A stretch of 34,991 nt of DNA, from the NCBI GenBank assembly GCA_022566795.1, contig JADFIF010000001.1, positions 25,504 through 60,494 of the forward strand, written 5' to 3'. The translations under genes were made by a program, and so were the position numbers. The stretch comes from Chloroflexota bacterium (GTDB lineage: Bacteria > Chloroflexota > Dehalococcoidia > Lucifugimonadales > G022566795). The notes under the pieces were generated by a model that made no database searches, had not been told where the DNA came from, and worked only from the letters and a program-made list of their open reading frames with translations. Positions 15,733-23,564 of the stretch are shown here, piece by piece. How positions within the stretch are numbered: the first letter of the stretch is position 1; the number at the start of each line of letters is the position of its first letter.

Positions 15733-16119
15733 TTAAAGTGCCTTCTGCCTTCCTTGGTCCTTGAACGCACCGATGCAGAACTCATTTCCTTCGGGATCAG
15801 CCATAGTGACTCCGCCGCCGATGCGCGGTTCACTGATCTGGTATCCACCCAGATCCATGATGCGAGCGATCGCTCTGTCCACATCATCAACCTGGAAGTC
15901 CAGATGGATACGGTTCTTGACGGCTTTGGGCTCAGGTACTTTCTGAAGAGTCAACCAGACCGGGCCCTCAAGGGTGCCAACGGTCAGCCAGCCACCATCG
16001 TGCCGAATCGGGCCCGGCTCCTGCCCCAACACCTGACCCCAGAAAGTCGCCATGCGCTCGATGTCGTCCACATCGATCACTACTGCCCCAAGCTCACTAA
16101 CTATCGCACCGTGGGCCAT
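15733..16119 (-). CDS. VOC-superfamily (glyoxalase-like) protein
   Basis: A 128-residue single-domain protein with two beta-alpha-beta-beta-beta halves: 'GAVVIDVDDIERMATFWGQVLGQEP' then 'KNRIHLDFQVDDVDRAIARI..LGG', ending in 'MADPEGNEFCIG'. This is the glyoxalase/bleomycin-resistance fold of small metal-binding enzymes and binding proteins. The substrate is unknown. AAGGGA stands about eight bases before ATG 16119. It converges with the gamma-glutamyltransferase gene with zero bases between the two stop codons. Confidence 0.88.
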   Translation of the reverse strand: MAHGAIVSELGAVVIDVDDIERMATFWGQVLGQEPGPIRHDGGWLTVGTLEGPVWLTLQKVPEPKAVKNRIHLDFQVDDVDRAIARIMDLGGYQISEPRIGGGVTMADPEGNEFCIGAFKDQGRQKAL

Positions 16120-16193
16120 GGCGCATCCCTTCTTATGGCACTGTTAGACACGACAGTCTCGGAAGTGGCCTACTACCTGAAATTTTTGCAGGC

Positions 16194-16718
16194 TCAACGT
16201 GGCTCCACGCCCATGAGCTGGGCCACCTTTCCGTAGTCGCGAACGGCCGCATCCCGGTCACCCAAGGACCACAGAGCCAGGCCTCGATGGTTGTATGCGT
16301 ACCAGTAGCCGGGGTCAAGCTCGATCGCCTTCGTGTAGAGCTCGACGGCTTCCGCGTACCTGCCCAGGTCCGATAACGCCAGGCCTCGATTGTTGTACGC
16401 GTCGCGATACTCGGGGTCGAGCTCGATTGCCCGCGTGTAGTCTTCGATGGCCGTCCTAGCATCTCCCTTGCTGCGGTACGCTATCCCCCTGTTGTTGTAC
16501 GCAACGGCGTCTCCGGAGTCGAGGCCTACCGCCCTCGTGTAGTCGGCGATGGCCGCCTCGTATTCTCCTCCATCGAGATAGGCGTTGCCGCGCAGGAAAT
16601 AGGAGCGCTGGTCCTCCGGGTTCGCGTCGATGGCCTCCGTCAGCCGCAAGACGAGCTGCGACAGGTAGTCCCGGTCGCTGGTGGCGCTCAGATTGGGGTC
16701 GTTTCTCCAGCTCATCAC
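16194..16718 (-). CDS. TPR-repeat protein
   Basis: A 174-residue soluble protein with four consecutive tetratricopeptide repeats of 34 residues ('AYNNRGIAYRSKGD', 'AYNNRGLALSDLGR', 'AYNHRGLALWSLGD', each with an 'A..LDP' second helix). There is no signal peptide or catalytic motif. GTG 16718 or the adjacent ATG 16715 is the start. It is divergent from the 193-aa protein at 16839, with the shared promoter region between them. Its repeats resemble those of the lipoprotein at 1-530, but this copy is cytoplasmic. Confidence 0.86.
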   Translation of the reverse strand: MMSWRNDPNLSATSDRDYLSQLVLRLTEAIDANPEDQRSYFLRGNAYLDGGEYEAAIADYTRAVGLDSGDAVAYNNRGIAYRSKGDARTAIEDYTRAIELDPEYRDAYNNRGLALSDLGRYAEAVELYTKAIELDPGYWYAYNHRGLALWSLGDRDAAVRDYGKVAQLMGVEPR

Positions 16719-16767
16719 GACGCCTCAGCAGCCTTCGCGGGCCGATGTAGCCCACCGGCCAGCGTGC

Positions 16768-16776
16768 TGTTAGAAT
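16768..16776 (+). promoter_or_regulatory. Extended -10 promoter element (TGTTAGAAT)
   Basis: TAGAAT, five of six to the consensus, is preceded by TG one base away. There is no -35 match at the usual spacing. It would start a transcript near 16783 for the gene at 16839, and the decamer repeats lie just downstream. Confidence 0.4.
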
Positions 16777-16796
16777 GGTACACCGTCAACCCAACC

Positions 16797-16826
16797 CTGC
16801 CCAATTCTGCCCAAAACTGCCCAAAA
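16797..16826 (+). repeat. Three tandem 10-bp repeats (CTGCCCAAWW)
   Basis: CTGCCCAATT, CTGCCCAAAA and CTGCCCAAAA follow without gaps, then CTGG begins a fourth. The period is one helical turn. They lie between the putative -10 element and the GGAGG ribosome binding site of the next gene, so they are transcribed leader or an operator. The function is unknown. Confidence 0.7.
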
Positions 16827-16838
16827 CTGGAGGTATAA

Positions 16839-17420
16839 ATGGTCAGCCCAACCGACCCCAACGAAGTACGGCTCACAGGCGAAAACTCCTTCATTCGGCT
16901 GCACACAGCAGCCAACGGGCCGATGACGACCCGCGCGAGCCACTGGCGGGTACTCCTGTCGCCCGGCGGGCCCGGCCACGTGCTTTACCTCAAGAGCGAT
17001 GCTACCGACGATCAGGTCCGCATCTACTCGGACAACATCGCGCTGGCAAGATGGCTTCAGGACGAGATCGAGTCCTTCCTGTTTCCGGAGTTCGCCGACC
17101 AGAGCATCCAGGTCATCGACGCGGTCTTCTCGAGGGATGGAAACGCGATGACCTTCTGGACCGAGACGGTCGAGAGCGACGAGGACACCATCGCGCTGAC
17201 ATGGTACGACTTCGGCGAGCCGTTCGTCATCAACATTCCGCCGGGCGCCGTCGAGGGGCGAAATCTCGGTGTATATAGCTGCTTCGTGCCGGCCCGGAGA
17301 GCGCAGCTAACCCTGAACGGAGTCGTCGCCAGCGGCCAGCCGCTGCCCGAGATGCGCGGCGACAGGACCACCAGCACCGCCTGCCTGGCCTGGTCCGAGA
17401 CGTGGGTCAGGCCCTACTAG
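16839..17420 (+). CDS. Protein of unknown function, 193 aa
   Basis: No family is recognised. The start is well supported: GGAGG then TATAA precedes ATG 16839. The protein is soluble and acidic, rich in beta-strand-like stretches ('HVLYLKSDATDDQVRIYSD', 'IQVIDAVFSRDGNAMTFWTE', 'IALTWYDFGEPFVINIPPG') and has two cysteines near the end. There is no signal peptide or membrane segment. The order 'ARWLQDEIESFLFPEF' looks like a helix packed on a sheet. It is divergent from the TPR gene. Codon use resembles its neighbours, so it looks native and expressed. Confidence 0.8.
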   Translation: MVSPTDPNEVRLTGENSFIRLHTAANGPMTTRASHWRVLLSPGGPGHVLYLKSDATDDQVRIYSDNIALARWLQDEIESFLFPEFADQSIQVIDAVFSRDGNAMTFWTETVESDEDTIALTWYDFGEPFVINIPPGAVEGRNLGVYSCFVPARRAQLTLNGVVASGQPLPEMRGDRTTSTACLAWSETWVRPY

Positions 17421-17504
17421 CGTCTAAAGACAAGCTACTGGTGAAGACTAGCAGTTGGAGAAGCCGCAAGTGGACATAGCGTAAGCCGCGGTGCACCCAC
17501 CCGG

Positions 17505-17912
17505 CTACTCGAGCGCGGCCACGGCCTTGATCTCCACGAGAAACTCCGGACGTACCAGCCCGTCGATGATCAGCAGGGTGTTCGGCGGAAAATCGCCGTC
17601 GGGGAAGATGCCCGGAAAGATCTCGGTCCTGGCCTGTATGAAGGGCTGGACCGATTCTTTGCCGACCAGGTACGTCGTTAGCTCGACGACGTTGCTGAAG
17701 GAGGCGCCGACCGCCTCGAGTACTCTGCCGAGGTTTGCGAAGACCTGGCGCGTCTGTGCCGCGACACCGTCGCCGGCCAGCTTGCCTTCGGAGTCAATCC
17801 CCACCTGGCCCGCGAGAAAGACGAGCTCGCCGGCCTTGACGCGTACCGCCTGAGAGTAAGCGCCGATGGGCTGCGGCGCCTCCGCCGTATTCACGATCGA
17901 TCGCTGAAGCAT
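17505..17912 (-). CDS. ridA: RidA-family enamine/imine deaminase
   Basis: A 135-residue YjgF/YER057c/UK114 protein. RidA hydrolyses reactive 2-aminoacrylate and 2-aminocrotonate released by PLP dehydratases, preventing damage to PLP enzymes. The typical 'APQPIGAYSQAVRV' start, 'VFLAGQVGID' and 'RPEFLVEIKAVAAL' are present. Arg121 and Glu127 match the active-site Arg105 and Glu120 of E. coli RidA. GGGAGGAG lies a few bases before ATG 17912. It is divergent, with about 108 bp between starts, from a threonine-dehydratase-like gene whose product would make its substrate. An AT-rich stretch (TATATTATG, about 17936-17944) in the gap may hold promoters. Confidence 0.93.
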   Translation of the reverse strand: MLQRSIVNTAEAPQPIGAYSQAVRVKAGELVFLAGQVGIDSEGKLAGDGVAAQTRQVFANLGRVLEAVGASFSNVVELTTYLVGKESVQPFIQARTEIFPGIFPDGDFPPNTLLIIDGLVRPEFLVEIKAVAALE

Positions 17913-18020
17913 AGGTCTCCTCCCTTGGGACAGCGTATATTATGAGCCGACACAGAATAGCACAGCGGGGACGCAACGCTACCGGCGCAGGCGGCGCGGC
18001 CAGTGCGAAGCGGAGGCAAA

Positions 18021-18971
18021 ATGATCGCTCTCGAAGACATTGAGGCGGCACGGAGGGTCATCGCCGGGCGGCTCCACCGCACGCCGGTGGTCGGGTCCAC
18101 ATACCTCGGCGGGCTCGTAGGGGCCACGCTCGTCTTCAAGCTCGAGATGTTCCAGAAGACGGGCTCGTTCAAGCCGCGAGGCGTCCTCAACAATATGCAT
18201 CACCTCACGCCCGAAGAGAGGGAGCGCGGAGTCATCTCGCTGTCGGCGGGGAACCACGCGCAGGCGCTGGCGTACGCAGCTTCGGCGTCTGGAATCACGT
18301 CCACCATCGTCATGCCGGCGTCGGCGGTCCAGAGCAAGGTCGACGCCACCAAGGCGTACGGCGGCGAGGTCGTGCTCACCGATGACGACCTCATGGAGAC
18401 GATGCTCTCGGTCCAGCGGGAGCGCGGGCTGACCCTCGTCCACCCCTTCGACCATCCGATGACGATCGCCGGCACGGGAACGCTGGGTCTGGAGGTGATG
18501 GAGGATGTACCGGACGCCGACGTCGTCGTCGTCGGCATCGGCGGCGGGGGCCTGATCTCGGGCGTGGCGGCGGCCGTGAAGTCCAAGAGGCCGCAGGCCA
18601 AGGTCATCGGGGTCGAGCCGGAGGGGGCGCCGGGCATGACCCTGAGTCTTCAGCAGGGCAGCCCCGCGCACCTGGACAGCCTCGACACCGTGGCCGACGG
18701 CCTGGCGGCCCCCTTCGTCGGCGAGCACAACCTGGCGCACGTTCAAGAGTACGTCGACGACGTGGTGCTGGTAACCGACGACGAGATCGTGAGCGCCATG
18801 GGCCTGATTCTGGAGCGCTGCAAGGTCGTGGCCGAGCCCGCCGCCAGCTCGACGCTGGCCGCCCTGCTCTCGGGCAAGGTGCGGGTGGCAAAGGGCTCGA
18901 CCGTCGTCTGTGTCCTCAGCGGCGGCAACATCGACGCCGAGCGGCTGGCGGCGCTGCTGCCAAAGCGATAA
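18021..18971 (+). CDS. Threonine/serine dehydratase-like PLP enzyme
   Basis: A 316-residue fold-type II PLP enzyme. The PLP lysine is Lys51 in KTGSFKPRG. The phosphate loop is GIGGGGLISG, and 'SAGNHAQALAYAA' binds the substrate carboxylate as in IlvA/TdcB. It would deaminate threonine to 2-oxobutanoate (or serine to pyruvate) through an enamine. It lacks the C-terminal ACT-like regulatory domain of biosynthetic IlvA, so a catabolic threonine ammonia-lyase or a serine racemase-like role is equally possible. ATG 18021 was chosen over 18003 because GGAGG lies five bases before it. It is divergent from ridA. Confidence 0.9.
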   Translation: MIALEDIEAARRVIAGRLHRTPVVGSTYLGGLVGATLVFKLEMFQKTGSFKPRGVLNNMHHLTPEERERGVISLSAGNHAQALAYAASASGITSTIVMPASAVQSKVDATKAYGGEVVLTDDDLMETMLSVQRERGLTLVHPFDHPMTIAGTGTLGLEVMEDVPDADVVVVGIGGGGLISGVAAAVKSKRPQAKVIGVEPEGAPGMTLSLQQGSPAHLDSLDTVADGLAAPFVGEHNLAHVQEYVDDVVLVTDDEIVSAMGLILERCKVVAEPAASSTLAALLSGKVRVAKGSTVVCVLSGGNIDAERLAALLPKR

Positions 18972-19290
18972 GCCTCCGCCTCCTGCAACATACTGCTTGC
19001 GAGGACATATGACAGGCTCGTCCCCAGCGGGTTTTCCCAAGTCCCAGAACTAACAGAGCTGGCGCAGCCCGTGATCAAGGTCAACTCCCGACGCCCACCT
19101 CGGAGCGCTTCAGCAGGTGTACGAAGCGCCATCGAGTACGCTAACACAGGGGGTGTAACCAACCCTTGAGAGGGGATAAGCCGGGCCGGGCGTTCATTGG
19201 GAGCGCGGTGATCGCGACTCGCAATGGCGCGCGGGCGCGATCGGTCCTATTAAGGGTCGTGCGGTAACAGCCGTTACGAAGGCTATAGGC
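18972..19290. other. 319-bp intergenic region, no gene recognised
   Basis: Lies between the 3' ends of the dehydratase gene and the convergent LLM gene. It has only short inverted repeats, such as GTAAC…GTTAC near 19263-19276, without a T-run. No terminator with a clear U-tract, no repeat element and no coding frame was found. Confidence 0.45.
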
Positions 19291-20244
19291 TCAATTCGGC
19301 TGACCCTTGGACGTTAGAAATCGCGGCATGACCCTTTCCGCGAACAGCCGTAGCTGGTCGAGCTCCACCGGGTGCGGGAACAGCAGGAAGAAGTACGTAA
19401 TCCCCGCGTCGACGTAGCGCGACAGTTTTTCGACGCACTCGTCGGGAGTGCCGACGATCGCACTGCCCAGTCCTGCCCTGTAGTCATCGACAGACGTTCC
19501 TCGTTTGGCGGCCTGCGCGGAGAGCAGATGGTCGAGCGCGCGCCGGTCCTCGGCGATGAGCATGTTGGCGTTGTGGCTGATCTCGATCTCGGAGATGTCG
19601 CGCCCTACCCTATCGCAGTGAGCTTTAAGGACTTCACGCTTGCTCGCGTGGTCACCTACGCTCATGTCGAAACGCATGTTGCAGATGTCGGCGTGGGACG
19701 CGACGGCCCGCAGCAGGTGTCTCTCGCCGTGGCCGCCGATCAGGATTCGCGGGCGTGGTTTCTGGACCGGCGCGGGGTCGCAGACGGCGCCGTCGACTCG
19801 ATAGTGATCGCCCCGAAACGTGGCCGGACCAGCCCACACCCGTCTGATGATCTCGACCGACTCCTCGAGCATGGCGACTCTGGTAGGCGTGTCGGGGAAA
19901 TAAAGGCCCGATGCGCGGTGATCGCCCTCGTCTCCACCGGCGCCGATGCCAAGCTCCAGGCGTCCGCCGCTGATGACGTCGAGGGTCGCGGCCATCTTCG
20001 CCAGCACCGCGGGATGGCGGTACAGATTGGCCAGCGCCAGCGGGACCAGCCTGATACGATGCGTCTCTCTCGCGAGGGCTGAAATCGTGGTCCAGCACTC
20101 CAACGTGGGGGCGTTCAGCAGGTCGTACAGGCTGGCGGAGTAGAATCCAAGGCTGTCAGCCTCCCGCCAGACATCGCGCAGCGCCTCGTAGCGGTAACCG
20201 CCTTGGTGGATTCTGACTCCGAACTTGATGCGCTTGTCCGTCAT
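19291..20244 (-). CDS. LLM-class flavin/F420-dependent oxidoreductase
   Basis: A 317-residue TIM-barrel protein of the luciferase-like monooxygenase superfamily. Signature stretches are 'KFGVRIHQGG', 'TISALARETHRIRLVPLAL', 'YRHPAVLAKMAATLDVISGGRLELGIGAG', 'RPRILIGGHGERHLLRAVASHADICN' and 'IVGTPDECVEKLSRYVDAGI'. The GRLELGIGAG loop and 'RHPAVLAKMAATLD' are typical of the F420-using branch, though FMN is not excluded. The substrate is unknown. The start is ATG 20244. The upstream AGATAGGA that serves as ribosome binding site includes the end of element B3. It is downstream of the Nudix and methyltransferase genes on the same strand. Confidence 0.9.
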   Translation of the reverse strand: MTDKRIKFGVRIHQGGYRYEALRDVWREADSLGFYSASLYDLLNAPTLECWTTISALARETHRIRLVPLALANLYRHPAVLAKMAATLDVISGGRLELGIGAGGDEGDHRASGLYFPDTPTRVAMLEESVEIIRRVWAGPATFRGDHYRVDGAVCDPAPVQKPRPRILIGGHGERHLLRAVASHADICNMRFDMSVGDHASKREVLKAHCDRVGRDISEIEISHNANMLIAEDRRALDHLLSAQAAKRGTSVDDYRAGLGSAIVGTPDECVEKLSRYVDAGITYFFLLFPHPVELDQLRLFAERVMPRFLTSKGQPN

Positions 20245-20249
20245 GGCAT

Positions 20250-20322
20250 CCTATCTCGAGGCTCTCGGCCGGGGAGTCCAGAGGGAGCGGCCCTCTGGCA
20301 AGGGGTCTGGGGAGCCTGCCTC
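20250..20322 (-). repeat. Family B element, partial copy B3
   Basis: Read on the minus strand it matches the right half of B2: 'ggcaggctcccc', then 'gccagagggccg', then 'ctctggactcc', then 'tcgagatag'. The hairpin is CCAGAGGG-AGCGG-CCCTCTGG (20278-20298). The left half is missing or unrecognisable. The terminal GAGATAG ends a few bases before the ATG of the LLM gene. Confidence 0.65.
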
Positions 20323-20362
20323 TTTCCGCACGGCTCTCTGGCATCTCCAGACGCCACCGACA

Positions 20363-20890
<528 letters not shown>

Positions 20891-21505
20891 CTACGCGACG
20901 GCACGGCCGACGATATTTGGGAGCGTCATCGGGAGTCCCAGGGAGAGCTCGAAGTCCTCAACCTCCAGCTCTTTGAATCCAGCGGACCTTATCGCTCCGC
21001 CGATGTCGCGGTTCAGATTGCAACCGGTGGTCGTGAACCTCCAGAGGGGGTTCAGCCTGTCTTGCAGCCAGCGTTTGGGCCCGTTGGGAGACGCGACATG
21101 CTCGTAAAAAAGAAATTCGCCGCCGGGCCTCAGGACGCGCCGTGCCTCCGCGACGACCCGCGTCAGGTCATCTACCATGCACAGCACCAGCGTCGACACG
21201 ACGCAGTCGAAGCTCCCGTCCGCAAAGGGCAGCCGCTCGCCGACATCGGCTACGATGGTGACATCCTTCGCCAGCGCCCGCGCCTTTCGCCTGAGGCGGC
21301 GGGCCATGTGAGGATTCGGCTCCACCGCGGTGATTCGAACGCCATCGGGGTAGAAGGACAGGTTCGACCCCGTGCCGGCGCCGATCTCCAGGACGTCGCC
21401 CCACGCCCGTCCGGCCGTCTTCCGACGGTAGGGCCTGACCCGGCGTTGGACTGTCCTGTCGAGCGCGTCGTATCCGGCAGCGAAGAGCCACTGGCTAAGG
21501 CTCAC
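20891..21505 (-). CDS. Class I SAM-dependent methyltransferase (METTL7/phospholipid-type)
   Basis: A 204-residue methyltransferase. Motif I is VLEIGAGTGSNLS (about residues 38-50), the acidic end of the next strand is AVEPN, motif III region is 'LPFADGSFDCVVSTLVLCMV', and 'EARRVLRPGGEFLFYEHV' follows. The ending 'LNPLWRFTTTGCNLNRDI' resembles METTL7-like and phospholipid or small-molecule methyltransferases. Start is GTG 21505. It is first gene of a minus-strand set with the Nudix gene, with a good promoter at 21553-21581. Confidence 0.9.
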   Translation of the reverse strand: MSLSQWLFAAGYDALDRTVQRRVRPYRRKTAGRAWGDVLEIGAGTGSNLSFYPDGVRITAVEPNPHMARRLRRKARALAKDVTIVADVGERLPFADGSFDCVVSTLVLCMVDDLTRVVAEARRVLRPGGEFLFYEHVASPNGPKRWLQDRLNPLWRFTTTGCNLNRDIGGAIRSAGFKELEVEDFELSLGLPMTLPNIVGRAVA

Positions 21506-21552
21506 CGGGGCATCTCGCCGCGCATATTCATCCCAAGGGGCCGCATTCGCTC

Positions 21553-21581
21553 ATTCCAGCAGGAATCTCTCGCGGTGTCAA
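21553..21581 (-). promoter_or_regulatory. Sigma70-type promoter for the methyltransferase–Nudix genes
   Basis: On the minus strand TTGACA (21581-21576), a 17-bp spacer and TGGAAT (21558-21553) give a perfect -35 and a four-of-six -10. The expected start is near 21545, about 40 bases before GTG 21505. Confidence 0.55.
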
Positions 21582-21617
21582 TCGCACGCGCCTTGCAGCG
21601 CCCGCTGGCTCGAGCGT

Positions 21618-21626
21618 TGTTATAAT
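21618..21626 (+). promoter_or_regulatory. Extended -10 promoter for the SDR gene (TGTTATAAT)
   Basis: A perfect TATAAT (21621-21626) preceded by TG one base away. It would start a transcript near 21633, about 34 bases before ATG 21667. It lies back to back with the minus-strand promoter at 21553-21581. Confidence 0.55.
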
Positions 21627-21666
21627 CGGGTTGGCGTCACGCGGACTCTGATAGCGGGAGACCGGT

Positions 21667-22416
21667 ATGGACCTCAAAGACACGGTGGCCATCGTCACGG
21701 GAGGGAACGGAGGATTGGGCCAGCGCATCTGTCGGGGGCTGGCAGCCGCGGGCAGCCGGATATCGGTGGTGTACGCGCAGAGTCGGGAGGAGGCCGCCGG
21801 CGTCGCCTCGGAGCTGACCGCGGGCGGCGCGACGGCAGAGTCCATGCAGTGCGACGTGACGGACCCGGAGCAGGTCGAAGCCCTTGTGTCGGCGGTGCTT
21901 GAAACATTCGGCAGGATAGACATCCTGATTAACGACGCAGCCTACAACAAGTGGATTCCCTTCGACGACCTCGACGCGATGACCTACGAGGAGTGGAGCC
22001 ACATCATCGACGTCAACCTCACGGGGCCGATGCTCTGCACCAAGGCTGTCGCCCCGGCTATGAAGAGACAGGGCGCCGGGCGCATCGTGAACATATCGTC
22101 CGTCGCGGGCCTCGCGCCGTCGGGCTCGTCCATCCCGTATGCCGTGTCCAAGGCGGGACTGATCCATCTGACGCGGTGCATGGCGGTAGGCCTCGCGCCC
22201 GACATCCTGGTGAACTGCATCGCTCCGGGCTATTTGGAGGGAACGCGCGCGACGGCCAATCTCGACCCCGCGTATCGGGAGAGGGCCCGGACCGGCTCCC
22301 TGCTCCGGCGAGCCGTCGACAAGGACGACATCGCCCGCCAGGTCGTCGAGTTCTGCCGGACCGACAGCATCACCGGCCAGACGCTGGTCATGGACTCCGG
22401 CCGGATCTTCCACTGA
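21667..22416 (+). CDS. Short-chain dehydrogenase/reductase
   Basis: A 249-residue classical SDR. The nucleotide-binding motif is TGGNGGLG (TGxxxGxG), followed by the CDVTD acidic strand and NDAA where most have NNAG. The catalytic residues are Ser144/145 in NISSVAG, Tyr158 and Lys162 in YAVSK. The ending 'ITGQTLVMDSGRIFH' is like FabG-type reductases. The substrate is unknown. GGGAGACC stands before ATG 21667. It is followed 152 bp later by the thioredoxin-reductase-like gene, and they may be co-transcribed. Confidence 0.93.
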   Translation: MDLKDTVAIVTGGNGGLGQRICRGLAAAGSRISVVYAQSREEAAGVASELTAGGATAESMQCDVTDPEQVEALVSAVLETFGRIDILINDAAYNKWIPFDDLDAMTYEEWSHIIDVNLTGPMLCTKAVAPAMKRQGAGRIVNISSVAGLAPSGSSIPYAVSKAGLIHLTRCMAVGLAPDILVNCIAPGYLEGTRATANLDPAYRERARTGSLLRRAVDKDDIARQVVEFCRTDSITGQTLVMDSGRIFH

Positions 22417-22568
22417 CCTACTATCTCGGAATTCTCCGCAGAAAAGCCAAAGAGGGGTTTCCATGTTTGGCGATGGGGTCCTGGAGCTGACCAACATCGC
22501 AGGCAACCCGCGAGCATCATAGTGTACGGGTCGTAGCAAAGGATACCGATTCACACAAGGGGGCAGAG

Positions 22569-23546
22569 ATGGCAAATCACCAGGAGCCGTTCGACGTCCT
22601 GATCGTCGGTCAAGGCGCATCAGGCTACACCGCTGCACTGTACGCCGCGCGGTATCAGATGAGGCCGGTAATCTTCGGCGCGATCTTCGGCGGCGAGACC
22701 GCAACGGGCGGCCTCATCGAAAACTACCCGGGTTACCTCGAGATCGACGGCTTCGACCTGATGCTGAAGTTCCGAGAGCAGGCGGAGAAGTACGAGGTCC
22801 CGATCATCAGTGAAGATGTCGTCTCCGCCGTCCAGCGCGACGATTGCATCGAGGTCACGACCAACGAGGGCAACGTGTACACCGGCGCCTCCATAATCCT
22901 GGCCGTTGGCCGCGAACGCCGAAAGCTGGGCCTCGAGCACGAAGACGAATGGACCGGTAGAGGTGTATCGTACTGCTCGACCTGCGACGCACCAATGCAC
23001 CGGGGTAATGCCGTCGGAGTGGTCGGCGGCGGAGACGCCGCGGTCAAGGGTGCCGTCCTGTTGAGCAAGTACGCCGACAAGGTGTACATCATCTATCGCA
23101 GAGATCGATTCACCAGACCCGAGGCCGCCAACCTGCGACAGCTCGAGGCGAGGCCGAACGTCGAGACATTGTTCAGCACCACGGTCGTGGAGCTCACCGG
23201 GGAGAACGGCCTATCGGGCGTGGTGCTCGACCGGCCCTACGAAGGGTCGGCGGAGCTCGCCCTCGACGGCATCTTCATCGAGATCGGCGCGGACCCGCGT
23301 GTCGGCCTTGCCAGGCAGCTCGGGCTGGAGCTCAACGGCCTCGACGAGATCGTTGTCGATCAGTTCGGCAAGACGCGTGTCCCAGGTGTCTTCGCCGCCG
23401 GCGACGTCACCAACGCCTCCGGCGAGCTCAAACAGACCATAACGGCCGCGGCCCAGGGAGCGGCGGCAGCCACTTCAGCCTACGAATACGTTTCCGTGCA
23501 CGGCAACAGGTGCGCGGTACACGCCATCGGATTCGAGGCCGCTTAG
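22569..23546 (+). CDS. Thioredoxin reductase-like FAD/NAD(P) oxidoreductase
   Basis: A 325-residue two-dinucleotide-domain flavoprotein. The FAD motif is VGQGASGYTAALYAAR, with Gln and Ala-Ser where most TrxB have GGPAG. The redox pair is Cys136 and Cys139 in YCSTCDA (usual CATCDG). The NADPH motif is VGVVGGGDAAVKGA, and the FAD-closing motif is VFAAGDVTN. The size and order match thioredoxin reductase; the ending 'QTITAAAQGAAAA' also fits. An alternative is a related TrxB-like reductase of another dithiol partner, since no thioredoxin gene is nearby. GGGGGCAG lies before ATG 22569. Confidence 0.92.
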   Translation: MANHQEPFDVLIVGQGASGYTAALYAARYQMRPVIFGAIFGGETATGGLIENYPGYLEIDGFDLMLKFREQAEKYEVPIISEDVVSAVQRDDCIEVTTNEGNVYTGASIILAVGRERRKLGLEHEDEWTGRGVSYCSTCDAPMHRGNAVGVVGGGDAAVKGAVLLSKYADKVYIIYRRDRFTRPEAANLRQLEARPNVETLFSTTVVELTGENGLSGVVLDRPYEGSAELALDGIFIEIGADPRVGLARQLGLELNGLDEIVVDQFGKTRVPGVFAAGDVTNASGELKQTITAAAQGAAAATSAYEYVSVHGNRCAVHAIGFEAA

Positions 23547-23564
23547 CCTGGCTCGATGCCTGGT

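Noticed and set aside
17979-19040. 353-codon minus-strand open frame
   Set aside because: It is antisense to the well-supported threonine-dehydratase gene and is His/Arg/Asp-rich, as expected from a GC-rich shadow frame.
22417-22520. Possible further B copy after the SDR gene (ACTATCTCGGAA at about 22423)
   Set aside because: Only the first eight bases match the B end, and the internal blocks are absent.
21637-22704. 355-codon minus-strand open frame
   Set aside because: Antisense to the SDR gene; no recognisable domain.
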